Origin: Paraktedonobacter sp035294465
GTDB lineage: Bacteria; Chloroflexota; Ktedonobacteria; Ktedonobacterales; Ktedonobacteraceae
Assembly (NCBI GenBank): GCA_035294465.1
Contig: DATGKW010000007.1
Coordinates: forward strand, 1-29,901
Length of the DNA stretch: 29,901 nucleotides
Reading direction: 5' to 3'
The translations under genes and the position numbers were made by a program. Shown here one piece after another: positions 22,400-29,901 of the stretch. The notes under the pieces were generated by a model. The model searched no databases, was not told the origin of the DNA, and worked only from the letters and a program-made list of their open reading frames with translations. Numbering within the stretch: position 1 is the first letter of the stretch; each line of letters opens with the position of its first letter.

Positions 22400-23932
22400 C
22401 TAACTCGGTTCGGCCGTCTGTTTGAACTCTTCAATAGCAGCATTCAAGCGCTCTAATAGCTCCTTGGACATCTTCTCTTTCCCTTTGACCGACCGGGCAA
22501 CGATTTCTTCGCCGATCTCAGGGTGTGTCGTATCCATAAAACGATAGAATCTGGTTTCCCACTCCCCAATCTTTTCCAGAGGCACACCATCCAGGTAGCC
22601 GCTGTTGGCTGCATAGATGATCATGACCTGCTTCTCTACCGGAACCGGCTGATACTGCGGCTGCTTCAGAACTTCCATCAGGCGGCGACCGCGATCAATG
22701 CGGCTCCTCGTCGCTCTGTCCAGGTCGGAGGCGAACTGGGCGAAGGCGGCCAGTTCACGGAACTGCGCGAGGTCGAGTTTCAGCGTGTTCGCTACCTGCT
22801 TCATTGCAGCCGTTTGTGCATTACTACCCACGCGCGAGACCGAGAGGCCGGTATTCATGGCGGGGCGCTGACCGGCGTTAAACAGGTCGGTTTCCAGAAA
22901 GATCTGGCCATCCGTAATCGAAATCACATTAGTAGGAATATAGGCCGAAATGTCGTTAGCCTTGGTCTCAATAATTGGCAGAGCAGTCAGCGAGCCGCCG
23001 CCGTAATCTTCGTTCAAACGAGCCGCGCGCTCCAGCAAACGGGAGTGCAGATAGAAGACATCGCCTGGATACGCCTCGCGCCCAGGCGGGCGGCGAATGA
23101 TCAGCGAGATATTGCGGTAAGCTTCGGCGTGCTTGGTCAGGTCATCATAAACGATCAACGCATCGCGGCCAGATTCCATAAACTCTTCACCCATCGCGCA
23201 CCCGGCGTAGGGAGCCAGGTACTTCAACGGGGCCGGCTCGGAGGCGCCCGCGACTACGATCGTTGTGTACTCCATAGCGCCATGCTCTTCCAGAATGGCA
23301 TGCGTGCGCGCCACCGAAGAATTCTTCTGACCAATTGCGACATAGATACAAAGCAGATCTTTGCCCTTCTGATTGATAATCGTGTCGATTGCCAGCGCCG
23401 TTTTGCCGGTCTGGCGGTCGCCGATGATCAATTCGCGCTGCCCGCGACCAATCGGGATAATGCTATCGATGATTTTAATGCCCGTTTGCACGGGGGTATT
23501 CACCGAGCGGCGGGTAATCACGCCGGGAGCCACGCGCTCAACCGGGCGGGTTTTATTGGAAACAACCGGCCCCTTGTCGTCCAGGGGATCGCCCAGGGGA
23601 TTCACCACGCGGCCGATCAGCGCGTCTCCAACGGGAACCGAAACCACGCGTCCGGTGGTTCGCACCTCATCATCCTCGCGAATCTGCGTATAATCGCCCA
23701 GGATCGGGCAGGCCACCGACTCTTCTTCTAGATTGAAAGCCATACCCATGATGCCGGTGCGTGTAAATTCAACCAGTTCCAGATATTTCACATCCTGCAG
23801 GCCATAGATACGAGCGATACCGTCCTGCACCGCGATTACAGTGCCAACGCTCGCTGTGGAGGTCTCAGCGCCTCCGAAGCCCGCGATGTTCTTTTCTATG
23901 ATGGCACTGATTTCATCAGCCCAAGATGCCAT
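22400..23932 (-). CDS. atpA: ATP synthase F1 alpha subunit
   Basis: The 510-residue alpha subunit is the non-catalytic nucleotide-binding partner of beta. Walker A GDRQTGKT is at 171-178. The beta-barrel segment (GTVIAVQDGIARIYGL), PGREAYPGDVFYLHSRLLER and GQRPAMNTGLSVSRVGS, which contains the conserved arginine reaching the catalytic site, are all intact. The N-terminal helix that contacts delta is present. AGGAGG precedes the ATG. The gap to atpH upstream is 53 nt and holds a small stem (23957-23982). Confidence 0.98.
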   Translation of the reverse strand: MASWADEISAIIEKNIAGFGGAETSTASVGTVIAVQDGIARIYGLQDVKYLELVEFTRTGIMGMAFNLEEESVACPILGDYTQIREDDEVRTTGRVVSVPVGDALIGRVVNPLGDPLDDKGPVVSNKTRPVERVAPGVITRRSVNTPVQTGIKIIDSIIPIGRGQRELIIGDRQTGKTALAIDTIINQKGKDLLCIYVAIGQKNSSVARTHAILEEHGAMEYTTIVVAGASEPAPLKYLAPYAGCAMGEEFMESGRDALIVYDDLTKHAEAYRNISLIIRRPPGREAYPGDVFYLHSRLLERAARLNEDYGGGSLTALPIIETKANDISAYIPTNVISITDGQIFLETDLFNAGQRPAMNTGLSVSRVGSNAQTAAMKQVANTLKLDLAQFRELAAFAQFASDLDRATRSRIDRGRRLMEVLKQPQYQPVPVEKQVMIIYAANSGYLDGVPLEKIGEWETRFYRFMDTTHPEIGEEIVARSVKGKEKMSKELLERLNAAIEEFKQTAEPS

Positions 23933-23985
23933 CGTCGTCCTCCTGTGTATTGCAACCCCTTCTCGCTTCTACAACGAGAGGGAAT

Positions 23986-24561
23986 CTATTGCACGATATT
24001 GAATGCATCAGTGCTGGCTGTGGCCACGCCGTTGAGCAGCTGCCGTTTGAGCACCTCCAGGCGCTGCCGAACGCTGCCGTCGATTACCCGATCACCCACG
24101 CGGGCCACTACGCCGCCTAGAATAGTTGGGTCTACTCGCGTTTGTAGCAAAATAGCCTTCCCAGTCCTGCGTTCGAGCGCCCGCTTCACTAGCTCCTCCT
24201 GTTGCTCATCCAGGGGTACTGCTGTTGTGACTTCGGCGGTTGCCTGGTTTTTATAATCGAACACCATCTGCTGAAGCTCAGCAGCGATATTCGGCATCAA
24301 ATCGACCAGCTCACGCTGAACGACCAGCAGGGCAAGGTTGAGCGACGTAGACAGCACATTAGCACTCAGCGCCTCGCGCAGAGCCTGCTCTTTGCGCCGG
24401 GCGGGAATTTTTGGTTCGCGCAGGAGATAGGCCAGCGTATGTTTGGAAAACAGCCGGGCAATCTCCTGCACGTCTCCGAGCGTGCGGTCAAGCGTATTCT
24501 GCTTGAGCGCAAGATCGAACATCGCTTCTGCGTAACGGCGTGCTATCGCTCCTTTAAGCAT
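23986..24561 (-). CDS. atpH: ATP synthase F1 delta subunit
   Basis: The 191-residue delta/OSCP subunit joins the F1 head to the b stalk. The N-terminal six-helix domain begins MLKGAIARRYAEAMFDLALK. The C-terminal region contains VTTAVPLDEQQEELVKRALE and the ending motif DPTILGGVVARVGDRVIDGS, which is diagnostic for the family. Its ATG overlaps the atpF stop by one base (TAATG), which implies coupled translation. Confidence 0.96.
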   Translation of the reverse strand: MLKGAIARRYAEAMFDLALKQNTLDRTLGDVQEIARLFSKHTLAYLLREPKIPARRKEQALREALSANVLSTSLNLALLVVQRELVDLMPNIAAELQQMVFDYKNQATAEVTTAVPLDEQQEELVKRALERRTGKAILLQTRVDPTILGGVVARVGDRVIDGSVRQRLEVLKRQLLNGVATASTDAFNIVQ

Positions 24562-25115
24562 TACTGTTCCTTTGCCGAATCGCTAGCGGCCACGAACTCT
24601 TCCACCAGACGGCGGTTCTCTTTCGTATCCACAGACTTACTAATCACCTTGCTAGCAGCGTTGATCGAAAGATTGACCACGAGGCGGCTCAGCTCAGCGC
24701 GGGCGCGGGCGGCCTCCTGCTGGATACGTGCGATCTGCTGCTGCTCAAACTGAGCGGCGCGAGCCTGGGCCTCTTCCTGAATACGCTGAGCTTCCTTCTC
24801 GGCCATTCTGCTGGCCTGGGCGATTCTCTCCTGCCCCTGAATACTCGCCTCACGCAAGATCTGTTCAGCACGTGCGGTCGCCTCGGCCAGTTCTTTTCTA
24901 GCCCGCTCAGCATTCTCAACGCCCTCCTGAATAATCGCCCGGCGTTGCTCCAGCGTTCTCTGAACAACCGGAAAAGCGAATTTCGCGAGAATGAGGAAGA
25001 CAATACCAAAACTGACGGCCTGCGAGACGAAAGCCCATAGATTGACACCCAGACCGCTGAAAATGTCGCCCCCGCCGCCAGCTGCGGCACTCGCAAGAAC
25101 AAACGAAAAACTCAC
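24561..25115 (-). CDS. atpF: ATP synthase Fo b subunit (GTG start)
   Basis: The 184-residue b subunit is the peripheral stalk. One membrane helix (about 27-49, LWAFVSQAVSFGIVFLILAK) is followed by a long charged helix to the end. The start is GTG at 25115: AAGGAGG lies 8 nt upstream, and an out-of-frame ATG between the two is only 1 nt from the Shine-Dalgarno, too close to be used. A single b gene (no atpF') is present, so a homodimer is expected. The 197-nt gap to atpE upstream contains a 17-bp hairpin. Confidence 0.95.
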   Translation of the reverse strand: MSFSFVLASAAAGGGGDIFSGLGVNLWAFVSQAVSFGIVFLILAKFAFPVVQRTLEQRRAIIQEGVENAERARKELAEATARAEQILREASIQGQERIAQASRMAEKEAQRIQEEAQARAAQFEQQQIARIQQEAARARAELSRLVVNLSINAASKVISKSVDTKENRRLVEEFVAASDSAKEQ

Positions 25116-25193
25116 CGGACATGCCTCCTTTCTTCGGAGCGTGTCTTATTCTATCACAGCCACCTGCTCGCGCCTTAGGCGCTCGCCCGATTT

Positions 25194-25244
25194 ATGTTGT
25201 TGCGTAAGAATAGATGCCTCAAGCACTTTCTTACACAACAACAT
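25194..25244 (-). promoter_or_regulatory. 17-bp intercistronic RNA hairpin between atpE and atpF
   Basis: Arms 25194-25210 and 25228-25244 pair over 17 positions around a 17-nt loop. On the + strand one position is a C-A mismatch; in the transcribed (minus) sense the same position is a G-U pair, so the mRNA stem is complete. No U-tract follows, so it is better read as a stabilising or processing element than a terminator. A smaller GC stem GCGCC/GGCGC (25170-25182) lies between it and atpF. Confidence 0.65.
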
Positions 25245-25312
25245 CCTCTGCGCGACCCAGCCGCGCGAATTCCCGGCGAGAGAAGACAGCGGCTCTGAAG
25301 AGCAGACACACT

Positions 25313-25540
25313 CTATACCTTGCCGAGAAGGATAAGAGAGACGACCAGAGCGTAAATAGCAATAGCTTCGGCGAAAGCCAGTGCAATGAACATATTCACC
25401 TGAATTAGCGGCGCCGCTTCAGGGTTGCGCCCAATTGCGCTAAGAGCCTGACCGCCGGCGATGCCGATGCCAATGCCAGGGCCAATTGCTCCCAGACCGA
25501 TTGCCAGAGCTATGCCGATAATGCCAATATTGCCACTCAT
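25313..25540 (-). CDS. atpE: ATP synthase Fo c subunit
   Basis: The 75-residue c subunit forms the membrane rotor ring from two helices. Helix 1 contains the GxGxGxGxG-type packing motif (GLGAIGPGIGIGIAGGQAL). The polar loop has the invariant RNPEA (38-42). The ion-binding carboxylate is E58 in FAEAIAIYALV. The Gln in helix 1 and the Ser/Thr next to the Glu that mark sodium-binding rings are absent, so proton coupling is expected. AAGGAGG precedes the ATG. The gene is flanked on both sides by structured intergenic RNA. Confidence 0.97.
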   Translation of the reverse strand: MSGNIGIIGIALAIGLGAIGPGIGIGIAGGQALSAIGRNPEAAPLIQVNMFIALAFAEAIAIYALVVSLILLGKV

Positions 25541-25562
25541 AATGGAACCTCCTTAAAAGGGC

Positions 25563-25578
25563 CAACAGCGAACTGTTG
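25563..25578 (-). promoter_or_regulatory. Hairpin just upstream of atpE
   Basis: CAACAG (25563-25568) and CTGTTG (25573-25578) form a 6-bp perfect stem with a 4-nt loop, 22 nt before the atpE start and just upstream of its ribosome site. Confidence 0.4.
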
Positions 25579-25595
25579 TCAGTAATTTTATGCAA

Positions 25596-25633
25596 TCGCC
25601 TGGATAGTTTACAAACAACTATCCTTCTGGCGA
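25596..25633 (-). promoter_or_regulatory. Two-part hairpin between atpB and atpE
   Basis: GGATAGTT (25602-25609) and AACTATCC (25617-25624) form an 8-bp perfect stem with a 7-nt loop. Outside an internal loop, TCGCC (25596-25600) pairs with GGCGA (25629-25633), giving 13 pairs in all. It lies in the 130-nt gap between atpB and atpE. With the smaller hairpin next to it and the one after atpE, it brackets the c-subunit message. Confidence 0.55.
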
Positions 25634-25670
25634 GTAGCAATCTACGGTAAAATCATGGTAAAACGCGAAC

Positions 25671-26573
25671 TTAGTGGGTCGCAGCTAACTCACGCACTTC
25701 TTCCTGCTGGTGCCCGGCGGAATCATCCGCCTCACCTTCGTGCGGATGCTCATGGCTGATTGAAGCCATCTCCAGGAAAACGAGCGTCAGGAGAGCAAAC
25801 ACCAGGGCCTGCACAAATGCCACGAATAGTTCCAGTGGGATAAAGACGATATTTGCAACGCCCACAGTGAGGAAACCGAAGACAGCAAGCACCGCGCTGC
25901 CGGCAAAGATATTGCCAAAGAGACGGAAAGGAAACGAGAGCAAGCGGGAAAGCTCCGTTATAACATCGATGATGCCCACAAAGAACTCAATCGGTCCAGA
26001 GTAGCCGTGCGTGAATAGCGCCTTCAATCTAAAGTACTTGCCCGCATGTACACGAGGGCCAAGCATCCAGAAACCAATAAACTGACAGAACACCACTACG
26101 ATCAGCGCCATCGCAAAATTCAGATTTAGATCGGTAGTAGGAGGGCGAAACCAGGGGATGAGCCTGTTGGAGTTGTCACCGAACAACAAATGGATAGGCC
26201 CCAGGCTCGGTGGGTTGATTGCGCCCTTTGGCGTTCCAATCGTATCGATACCCGGCAAAACATCACTCAGGTTCGCGATAAATATGAAAACAAACAACGT
26301 CGCCACCAGAGGAAAGAACCTTCGTCCTTTCTCCTTACCCGAAACCCCTTCAACCAGGTTCTGCAGGCTCTCTATAGCCCATTCCACGAAGTTCTGAAAG
26401 CCCCGTGGCACCAGCTTGCGATTCCGAGGCCGGACAATGAGAATAGTTAACCCAATGAGCAACAGAATCTCAAGCCACGTACAGAGCAACGTATTCGTCA
26501 CTTGCAAGTTAATCCCGGGAATGGTGAAAAGGACATCTGGCTGGACGTTTATCTCGATAAGTTTCCAGAGCAC
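25671..26573 (-). CDS. atpB: ATP synthase Fo a subunit (GTG start)
   Basis: The 300-residue a subunit forms the proton half-channels against the c ring. It has about five or six membrane segments (for example 29-48, 89-105, 152-172 and 224-272). The essential arginine is R217 in FPFRLFGNIFAG. The start is GTG at 26573 with GGAGGA at normal spacing. An out-of-frame ATG lies only a couple of bases from that site and opens a nine-codon frame. The C-terminal 28 residues form an unusual hydrophilic tail rich in His, Glu and Asp (five His), beyond the last membrane helix. The 132-nt gap to atpZ upstream holds a GC-rich hairpin. Confidence 0.96.
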   Translation of the reverse strand: MLWKLIEINVQPDVLFTIPGINLQVTNTLLCTWLEILLLIGLTILIVRPRNRKLVPRGFQNFVEWAIESLQNLVEGVSGKEKGRRFFPLVATLFVFIFIANLSDVLPGIDTIGTPKGAINPPSLGPIHLLFGDNSNRLIPWFRPPTTDLNLNFAMALIVVVFCQFIGFWMLGPRVHAGKYFRLKALFTHGYSGPIEFFVGIIDVITELSRLLSFPFRLFGNIFAGSAVLAVFGFLTVGVANIVFIPLELFVAFVQALVFALLTLVFLEMASISHEHPHEGEADDSAGHQQEEVRELAATH

Positions 26574-26666
26574 GCCATATCCTCCAAAGAATCGGTGCCC
26601 TGCCAGCCTGCTGTGTTGTGATAGATGGGTCCGTCTAGCTCTTCTGATCGAAGCAAGCTATCAAGA

Positions 26667-26695
26667 ACCGCGACCGAGCAGTTCGCTCGCGCGGT
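26667..26695 (-). promoter_or_regulatory. GC-rich hairpin between atpZ and atpB
   Basis: ACCGCG (26667-26672) pairs with CGCGGT (26690-26695), and CGAGC (26675-26679) with GCTCG (26685-26689), around loop AGTTC with a two-base bulge: 11 pairs, mostly G-C. It begins 10 nt after the atpZ stop. On the minus strand TTCTTGAT follows, so partial attenuation is possible. Confidence 0.5.
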
Positions 26696-26705
26696 AGTAA
26701 GGATC

Positions 26706-26924
26706 TCAGAAGAAACGTGCCAATAAACGGTACGCGCCATATATTCCTACAATCAGGCCAAGCAGCAGCCCGAGCAACAAAAATAATGGTCCATGGTTTG
26801 TTCTAGTATCAAGGTAATTTCCTAACAAGGAACCCAGAGCCAGGGGCACCGCAATTGTAAACCCCAATCCGCCGACCAGGGCCATCGCCTCCCAAACAGA
26901 GGATGGTGGCTTCTTTTTGTTCAT
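26706..26924 (-). CDS. atpZ: AtpZ/AtpI-family protein of the ATP synthase operon
   Basis: This 72-residue membrane protein has two hydrophobic helices (about 12-35 and 45-69) joined by a short polar loop (NYLDTRTNHG), the pattern of AtpZ/AtpI proteins. AtpI-type proteins help assemble the c ring, and AtpZ has been linked to Mg2+/Ca2+ transport, so either role is possible. The conserved Gly-rich first helix and the G-x-Y-x-D segment between the helices support the assignment. AGGTGG lies about 10 nt before the ATG. It is the first gene of the operon, and no separate, longer AtpI is present. Confidence 0.82.
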   Translation of the reverse strand: MNKKKPPSSVWEAMALVGGLGFTIAVPLALGSLLGNYLDTRTNHGPLFLLLGLLLGLIVGIYGAYRLLARFF

Positions 26925-26970
26925 CCGGTTCGTCCCACCTGCTGCTGTCTCTCGTTGTTATACCAGTGAG

Positions 26971-27000
26971 ATTATAGCACAGCGCAACAACTCTATGCAA
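26971..27000 (-). promoter_or_regulatory. Promoter of the ATP synthase operon
   Basis: On the minus strand a perfect -10 TATAAT (26971-26976) lies 18 nt after TTGCAT (26995-27000, four of six matches). Transcription would start near 26964, about 40 nt before atpZ. This is the strongest promoter-like sequence in the window. Confidence 0.75.
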
Positions 27001-27139
27001 AGCCTCATATCGAAGGGCTAATATACCTATCAAGCGTCTCTGGGAGACCATTTATCATGCTGAGTTTTTCGAGAAAATGGACCGGTAATTGTATGGTCCG
27101 TCTCCTGATTACCCTTTCCGCTGAACGATAATCCACTGG

Positions 27140-27170
27140 CTATACAAAAGCCCTACAAGAGTTGTATAGT
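27140..27170 (+). promoter_or_regulatory. Promoter and embedded inverted repeat upstream of the aminopeptidase gene
   Basis: CTATACAA (27140-27147) and TTGTATAG (27162-27169) are perfect 8-bp inverted repeats with a 14-nt spacer. The left arm contains TATACA (27141-27146, a possible -35) and the right arm overlaps TATAGT (27165-27170, a good -10), spaced by 18 nt. A dimeric repressor bound to this repeat would cover both promoter elements. The start codon lies about 38 nt downstream. Confidence 0.5.
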
Positions 27171-27208
27171 GAGAGAAATACCTATCCATCTAGAACCAGG
27201 AGGCCCGT

Positions 27209-29896
27209 ATGGCAAATCGCAATTGCGCGCAGGCTATTAGCCTGGGTAATGGCTATAGTCTCTATTTCTTGCAAGATGGCGCGCTCCAGCCTCATCCCAA
27301 AGCACGCTCATTTGAAACAGGTGGCGACCGCGTGCAGTATGCCCCTGACCGGCCGGCTGACGTGAAACACATTACCCTCGATATCGCGCTCGACTTCGAG
27401 CGCGAGACCATCACCGGCCTAGTCAGCACGACGTTTTCGGCGCTCTACGAAGAAGTAAAGACCGTGACGTTTGACGCGGTTGATCTGCATATCGAGAGCG
27501 TGAGCCTGAGTGGAGATGAGAGGAAAGAGCTGCCCTACAGTATGGGCACAAAGAAATTAACCGTTACGCTGGACCGTGCCTACGCCTACGGTGAAGAGTT
27601 TGTGGTGGCCATCAAGTACTCTGCCAAACCTCGCACCGGCCTGCACTTTATTAAGCCTGCGCCGGAAGACCCGACGCGCCCGGTGCAGGCATGGACCTTT
27701 GGCCAGCCGGGATATGCCAGTTCCTGGTTCCCCTGTCACGACTCTCCCAATGATCGCGCTACTACTGAGATTTTCGCGACGGTCCCTGCTCAGTTCCTGA
27801 CGATCTCCAACGGCAACCTGCTGGAAGTTATCGATCACGGCGCAACAAAAACTCACCACTGGCGGCACGATGTCCCCCACGCGGTTTATCTGATCTCGCT
27901 CGTGGTGGGCGATTTCGCGGTGATCAAGGACAATTACAAGGGTAAGCCGGTCAATTATTATGTACGCAAGGACCGCGCACACGACGCACGTTACTACCTC
28001 GGTAAAACGCCGCAGATGATGCAATTCTTCTCAGAATATACCGGCGTCGAATACCCCTACGATACCTACGATCAAACCGTTGTTGAGCTCTATACAGGGG
28101 CGATGGAGCATACGACCGCGACCACGCACAGCTTTATGCTGTTGCTCGACGAACGCGCCTCGCTGGACGTGGACATGGTTCCCGTCGTCGCGCACGAACT
28201 GGCGCACCAGTGGTTTGGCGATATGGTGACCTGCCGCGATTGGGCCAGCGCGTGGTTGAACGAAGGTTTCGCTACCTACTTCGAGGAACTCTGGACCGAG
28301 AGTGACCGGGGCAATGATCACTTCAAACTCTCCATGCTGGAGATGAAGCAAGTATACCTGCAAGAAGATACGAAGTATCGCCGCCCGATTGTGTACTATG
28401 TGTACGCGACCGATGGATTCGAGATATTCGATAGGCACACGTATCAGAAAGGCGGCTGGGTGCTGCACATGCTGCGTCACCAGCTTGGTGACGCAACCTT
28501 TCGCCGCGCGATCAAAGCTTATCTGGAACGCTACCGCTTCCGCGAGGTGATCACCTCGGATCTGGAACGCACCCTTGAAGAGGTTACGGGCCACAGCCTT
28601 GCCCAGTTCTTCGATCAGTGGGTACATCACGGTGGTTATCCAGCCTTCGAGGTGACCTACTCATGGGACGGTGAGCGCAAGCTGGCGAAGATCCATATCA
28701 AGCAAACGCAGCAGATCGATGAACTCACGCCATGCTTTGTCACGCCGGTCGATCTCACCTTTACCGTTCCTACTTCCGACGAGGCGGCAAAGGATGAAAA
28801 CACGACCGAGACGCACGTTATTCCCCTGCGCGTACAGTTGGGTGAGGATGGACAGGTTGAATCAACTTTCTATCTTCCGTTAGAACGAGAACCGGTGATG
28901 ATCCGTTTTGATCCTGACGGCTGGCTGCTTAAAACGCTCAAATTTGAGCGCTCATCCAGAATGATGCGCTATCAACTGGCTCACGATGCCGATATACTTG
29001 GGCGCATCGAGGCAGCAGAAGCGCTCGGTGAGCAAGGTGGCGAGGAAAACATTCAAGCGCTACAAACAGCTCTGCTCACCGATGCCTTCTGGGGCGTGCG
29101 CGTGGCCGCCGCGAAAGCACTGGGTACGATTGGTAGCGAGAACGCGCAAACTATCCTCCTGCGTGCCCTGCAAGAGCTTGATGCCAGAGCGTTCTCCCGC
29201 GTGCGTGCGGCCATAGCCGAGGCTCTAGGACGCTTTCAGGCGCCTCAGCAGGCCGAATTGGCCGGTCGCTCTGCCCAGGCCCTCAGCGCCTTGCTGGAAA
29301 AAGGCGATGTTAGCTACCTGGTCGAGGCCGCAGCAGCTCTGGCGCTGGGTAAAACCCGCACCGCCGAAACTGTTGACCTGCTGGTTAAGCTGCTTGAGCG
29401 CCCCTCGTGGAATGACATTGTGCAGCGTAGCATTTTCCCAGGTCTTGGGGCAAGCGGCGAAGATCGCGTTGTCGATATCATCGCCACCCATCTTGCCGAC
29501 ACACGGCGGCGTCCAACCTTCCGCATGGGCGCGGCCATGGGCATGAGAGCTATCGCGGAAGAGCGCCATCTCTACAGCGAGGAAGCCCGTCAGCGTGCCG
29601 TAACTGCCCTCTGTCACGCCGTCGAACATGACCCCTGGCAGGTCGTCAGAGCCATCTCGGCCAGCGCGCTGGAGACCTTCGGCGAGAAACGCGCCGTCGC
29701 TGCACTCGAACGAGCCGCCGGTCGTGAACCGGATACCAACGTACAGCTCAGAATGCGCATGGCCGCGAAAAAGCTGAACGCCGGAGACAAGACAGATGAC
29801 CAGCTAAAACAACTACGCGCGGATCTCGAAAAGGTACAGGAGGAAAATCGCAAACTGAAGGAGCAAGTCAGCGCTCTCGAAGCGAAGATCAAGTAA
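27209..29896 (+). CDS. M1-family zinc aminopeptidase with C-terminal HEAT-like repeats
   Basis: This 895-residue protein is an M1 (gluzincin) metallopeptidase that removes N-terminal residues from peptides. The zinc site is HELAH (329-333) with E352 in NEGFATYFEELW. The exopeptidase motif is GAMEH (297-301) in place of the common GAMEN. The catalytic tyrosine is probably Y412 in TYQKGGW. The N-terminal beta domain covers about 45-240. The C-terminal half (about 630-855) holds HEAT-like helical pairs, for example QALQTALLTDAFWGVRVAAA followed by KALGTIGSE. The chain ends in a short coiled coil (about 865-895). AGGAGG lies 5 nt before the ATG. There is no signal peptide, so it is cytosolic. The Asn-to-His change may alter N-terminus recognition. 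Confidence 0.95.
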   Translation: MANRNCAQAISLGNGYSLYFLQDGALQPHPKARSFETGGDRVQYAPDRPADVKHITLDIALDFERETITGLVSTTFSALYEEVKTVTFDAVDLHIESVSLSGDERKELPYSMGTKKLTVTLDRAYAYGEEFVVAIKYSAKPRTGLHFIKPAPEDPTRPVQAWTFGQPGYASSWFPCHDSPNDRATTEIFATVPAQFLTISNGNLLEVIDHGATKTHHWRHDVPHAVYLISLVVGDFAVIKDNYKGKPVNYYVRKDRAHDARYYLGKTPQMMQFFSEYTGVEYPYDTYDQTVVELYTGAMEHTTATTHSFMLLLDERASLDVDMVPVVAHELAHQWFGDMVTCRDWASAWLNEGFATYFEELWTESDRGNDHFKLSMLEMKQVYLQEDTKYRRPIVYYVYATDGFEIFDRHTYQKGGWVLHMLRHQLGDATFRRAIKAYLERYRFREVITSDLERTLEEVTGHSLAQFFDQWVHHGGYPAFEVTYSWDGERKLAKIHIKQTQQIDELTPCFVTPVDLTFTVPTSDEAAKDENTTETHVIPLRVQLGEDGQVESTFYLPLEREPVMIRFDPDGWLLKTLKFERSSRMMRYQLAHDADILGRIEAAEALGEQGGEENIQALQTALLTDAFWGVRVAAAKALGTIGSENAQTILLRALQELDARAFSRVRAAIAEALGRFQAPQQAELAGRSAQALSALLEKGDVSYLVEAAAALALGKTRTAETVDLLVKLLERPSWNDIVQRSIFPGLGASGEDRVVDIIATHLADTRRRPTFRMGAAMGMRAIAEERHLYSEEARQRAVTALCHAVEHDPWQVVRAISASALETFGEKRAVAALERAAGREPDTNVQLRMRMAAKKLNAGDKTDDQLKQLRADLEKVQEENRKLKEQVSALEAKIK

Positions 29897-29901
29897 ATAT
29901 A

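Noticed and set aside
22523..23731. 402-codon open frame on the + strand across atpA
   Set aside because: It lies wholly antisense to a highly conserved atpA, has no ribosome site and no family resemblance; long antisense frames are expected opposite GC-rich coding sequence.
25313..25540. Sodium-coupled c ring
   Set aside because: Helix 1 lacks the Gln and helix 2 lacks the Ser/Thr next to the Glu that mark sodium binding.

Overview
The window (about 55% G+C by eye) reads as chromosome from a Chloroflexota bacterium, most likely of the class Ktedonobacteria. I infer this from three things: the cytosolic Ser/Thr kinase, PP2C, VWA and FHA cluster with repeated small zinc ribbons; an ECF sigma factor coupled to a DUF5667-like membrane partner; and the style of the atpZ-BEFHAGDC operon. 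No database search was possible, so the taxonomy is an inference. I found no tRNA, rRNA, CRISPR array or insertion sequence.

Layout. 1-963: the tail of an unidentified gene, then a cytidylate-kinase-like P-loop protein. 1174-8103: a same-strand signalling cluster (PP2C phosphatase, Ser/Thr kinase with zinc ribbon and TPRs, a second PP2C carrying two zinc ribbons and a remnant kinase N-lobe, a VWA protein, and a zinc-ribbon/FHA protein) ending at a strong hairpin shared with the convergent lon gene. 8109-11805 (minus): lon, hsp20 and a small Cys4 protein, a proteostasis group. 12082-14744: an ECF sigma factor and membrane anti-sigma candidate with ATGA overlap, divergent from a secreted protein whose C-terminal tail closely matches that of the anti-sigma candidate. 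14745-19529: mostly unrecognised genes. These are a possible small pseudogene, a 132-residue protein, a single-pass membrane protein with 22-residue helical repeats, a 151-residue acidic protein, a BldC/excisionase-like HTH protein behind a structured leader, and a TPM-domain lipoprotein. 19548-27000 (minus): the complete F1Fo ATP synthase operon. 27140-29896: an M1 aminopeptidase with HEAT-like repeats.

How the parts fit. The signalling cluster pairs one writer (kinase), two erasers (PP2C) and one phosphothreonine reader (FHA) with a metal-dependent VWA scaffold, all predicted cytosolic. The ATP synthase operon has compact F1 gene junctions, but each junction around the Fo genes atpB and atpE is 130-200 nt long and holds RNA hairpins. 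One of these pairs completely only in the transcribed strand, which fits differential expression of the c subunit. The sigma/anti-sigma/secreted-protein module looks like a self-contained envelope-sensing unit.
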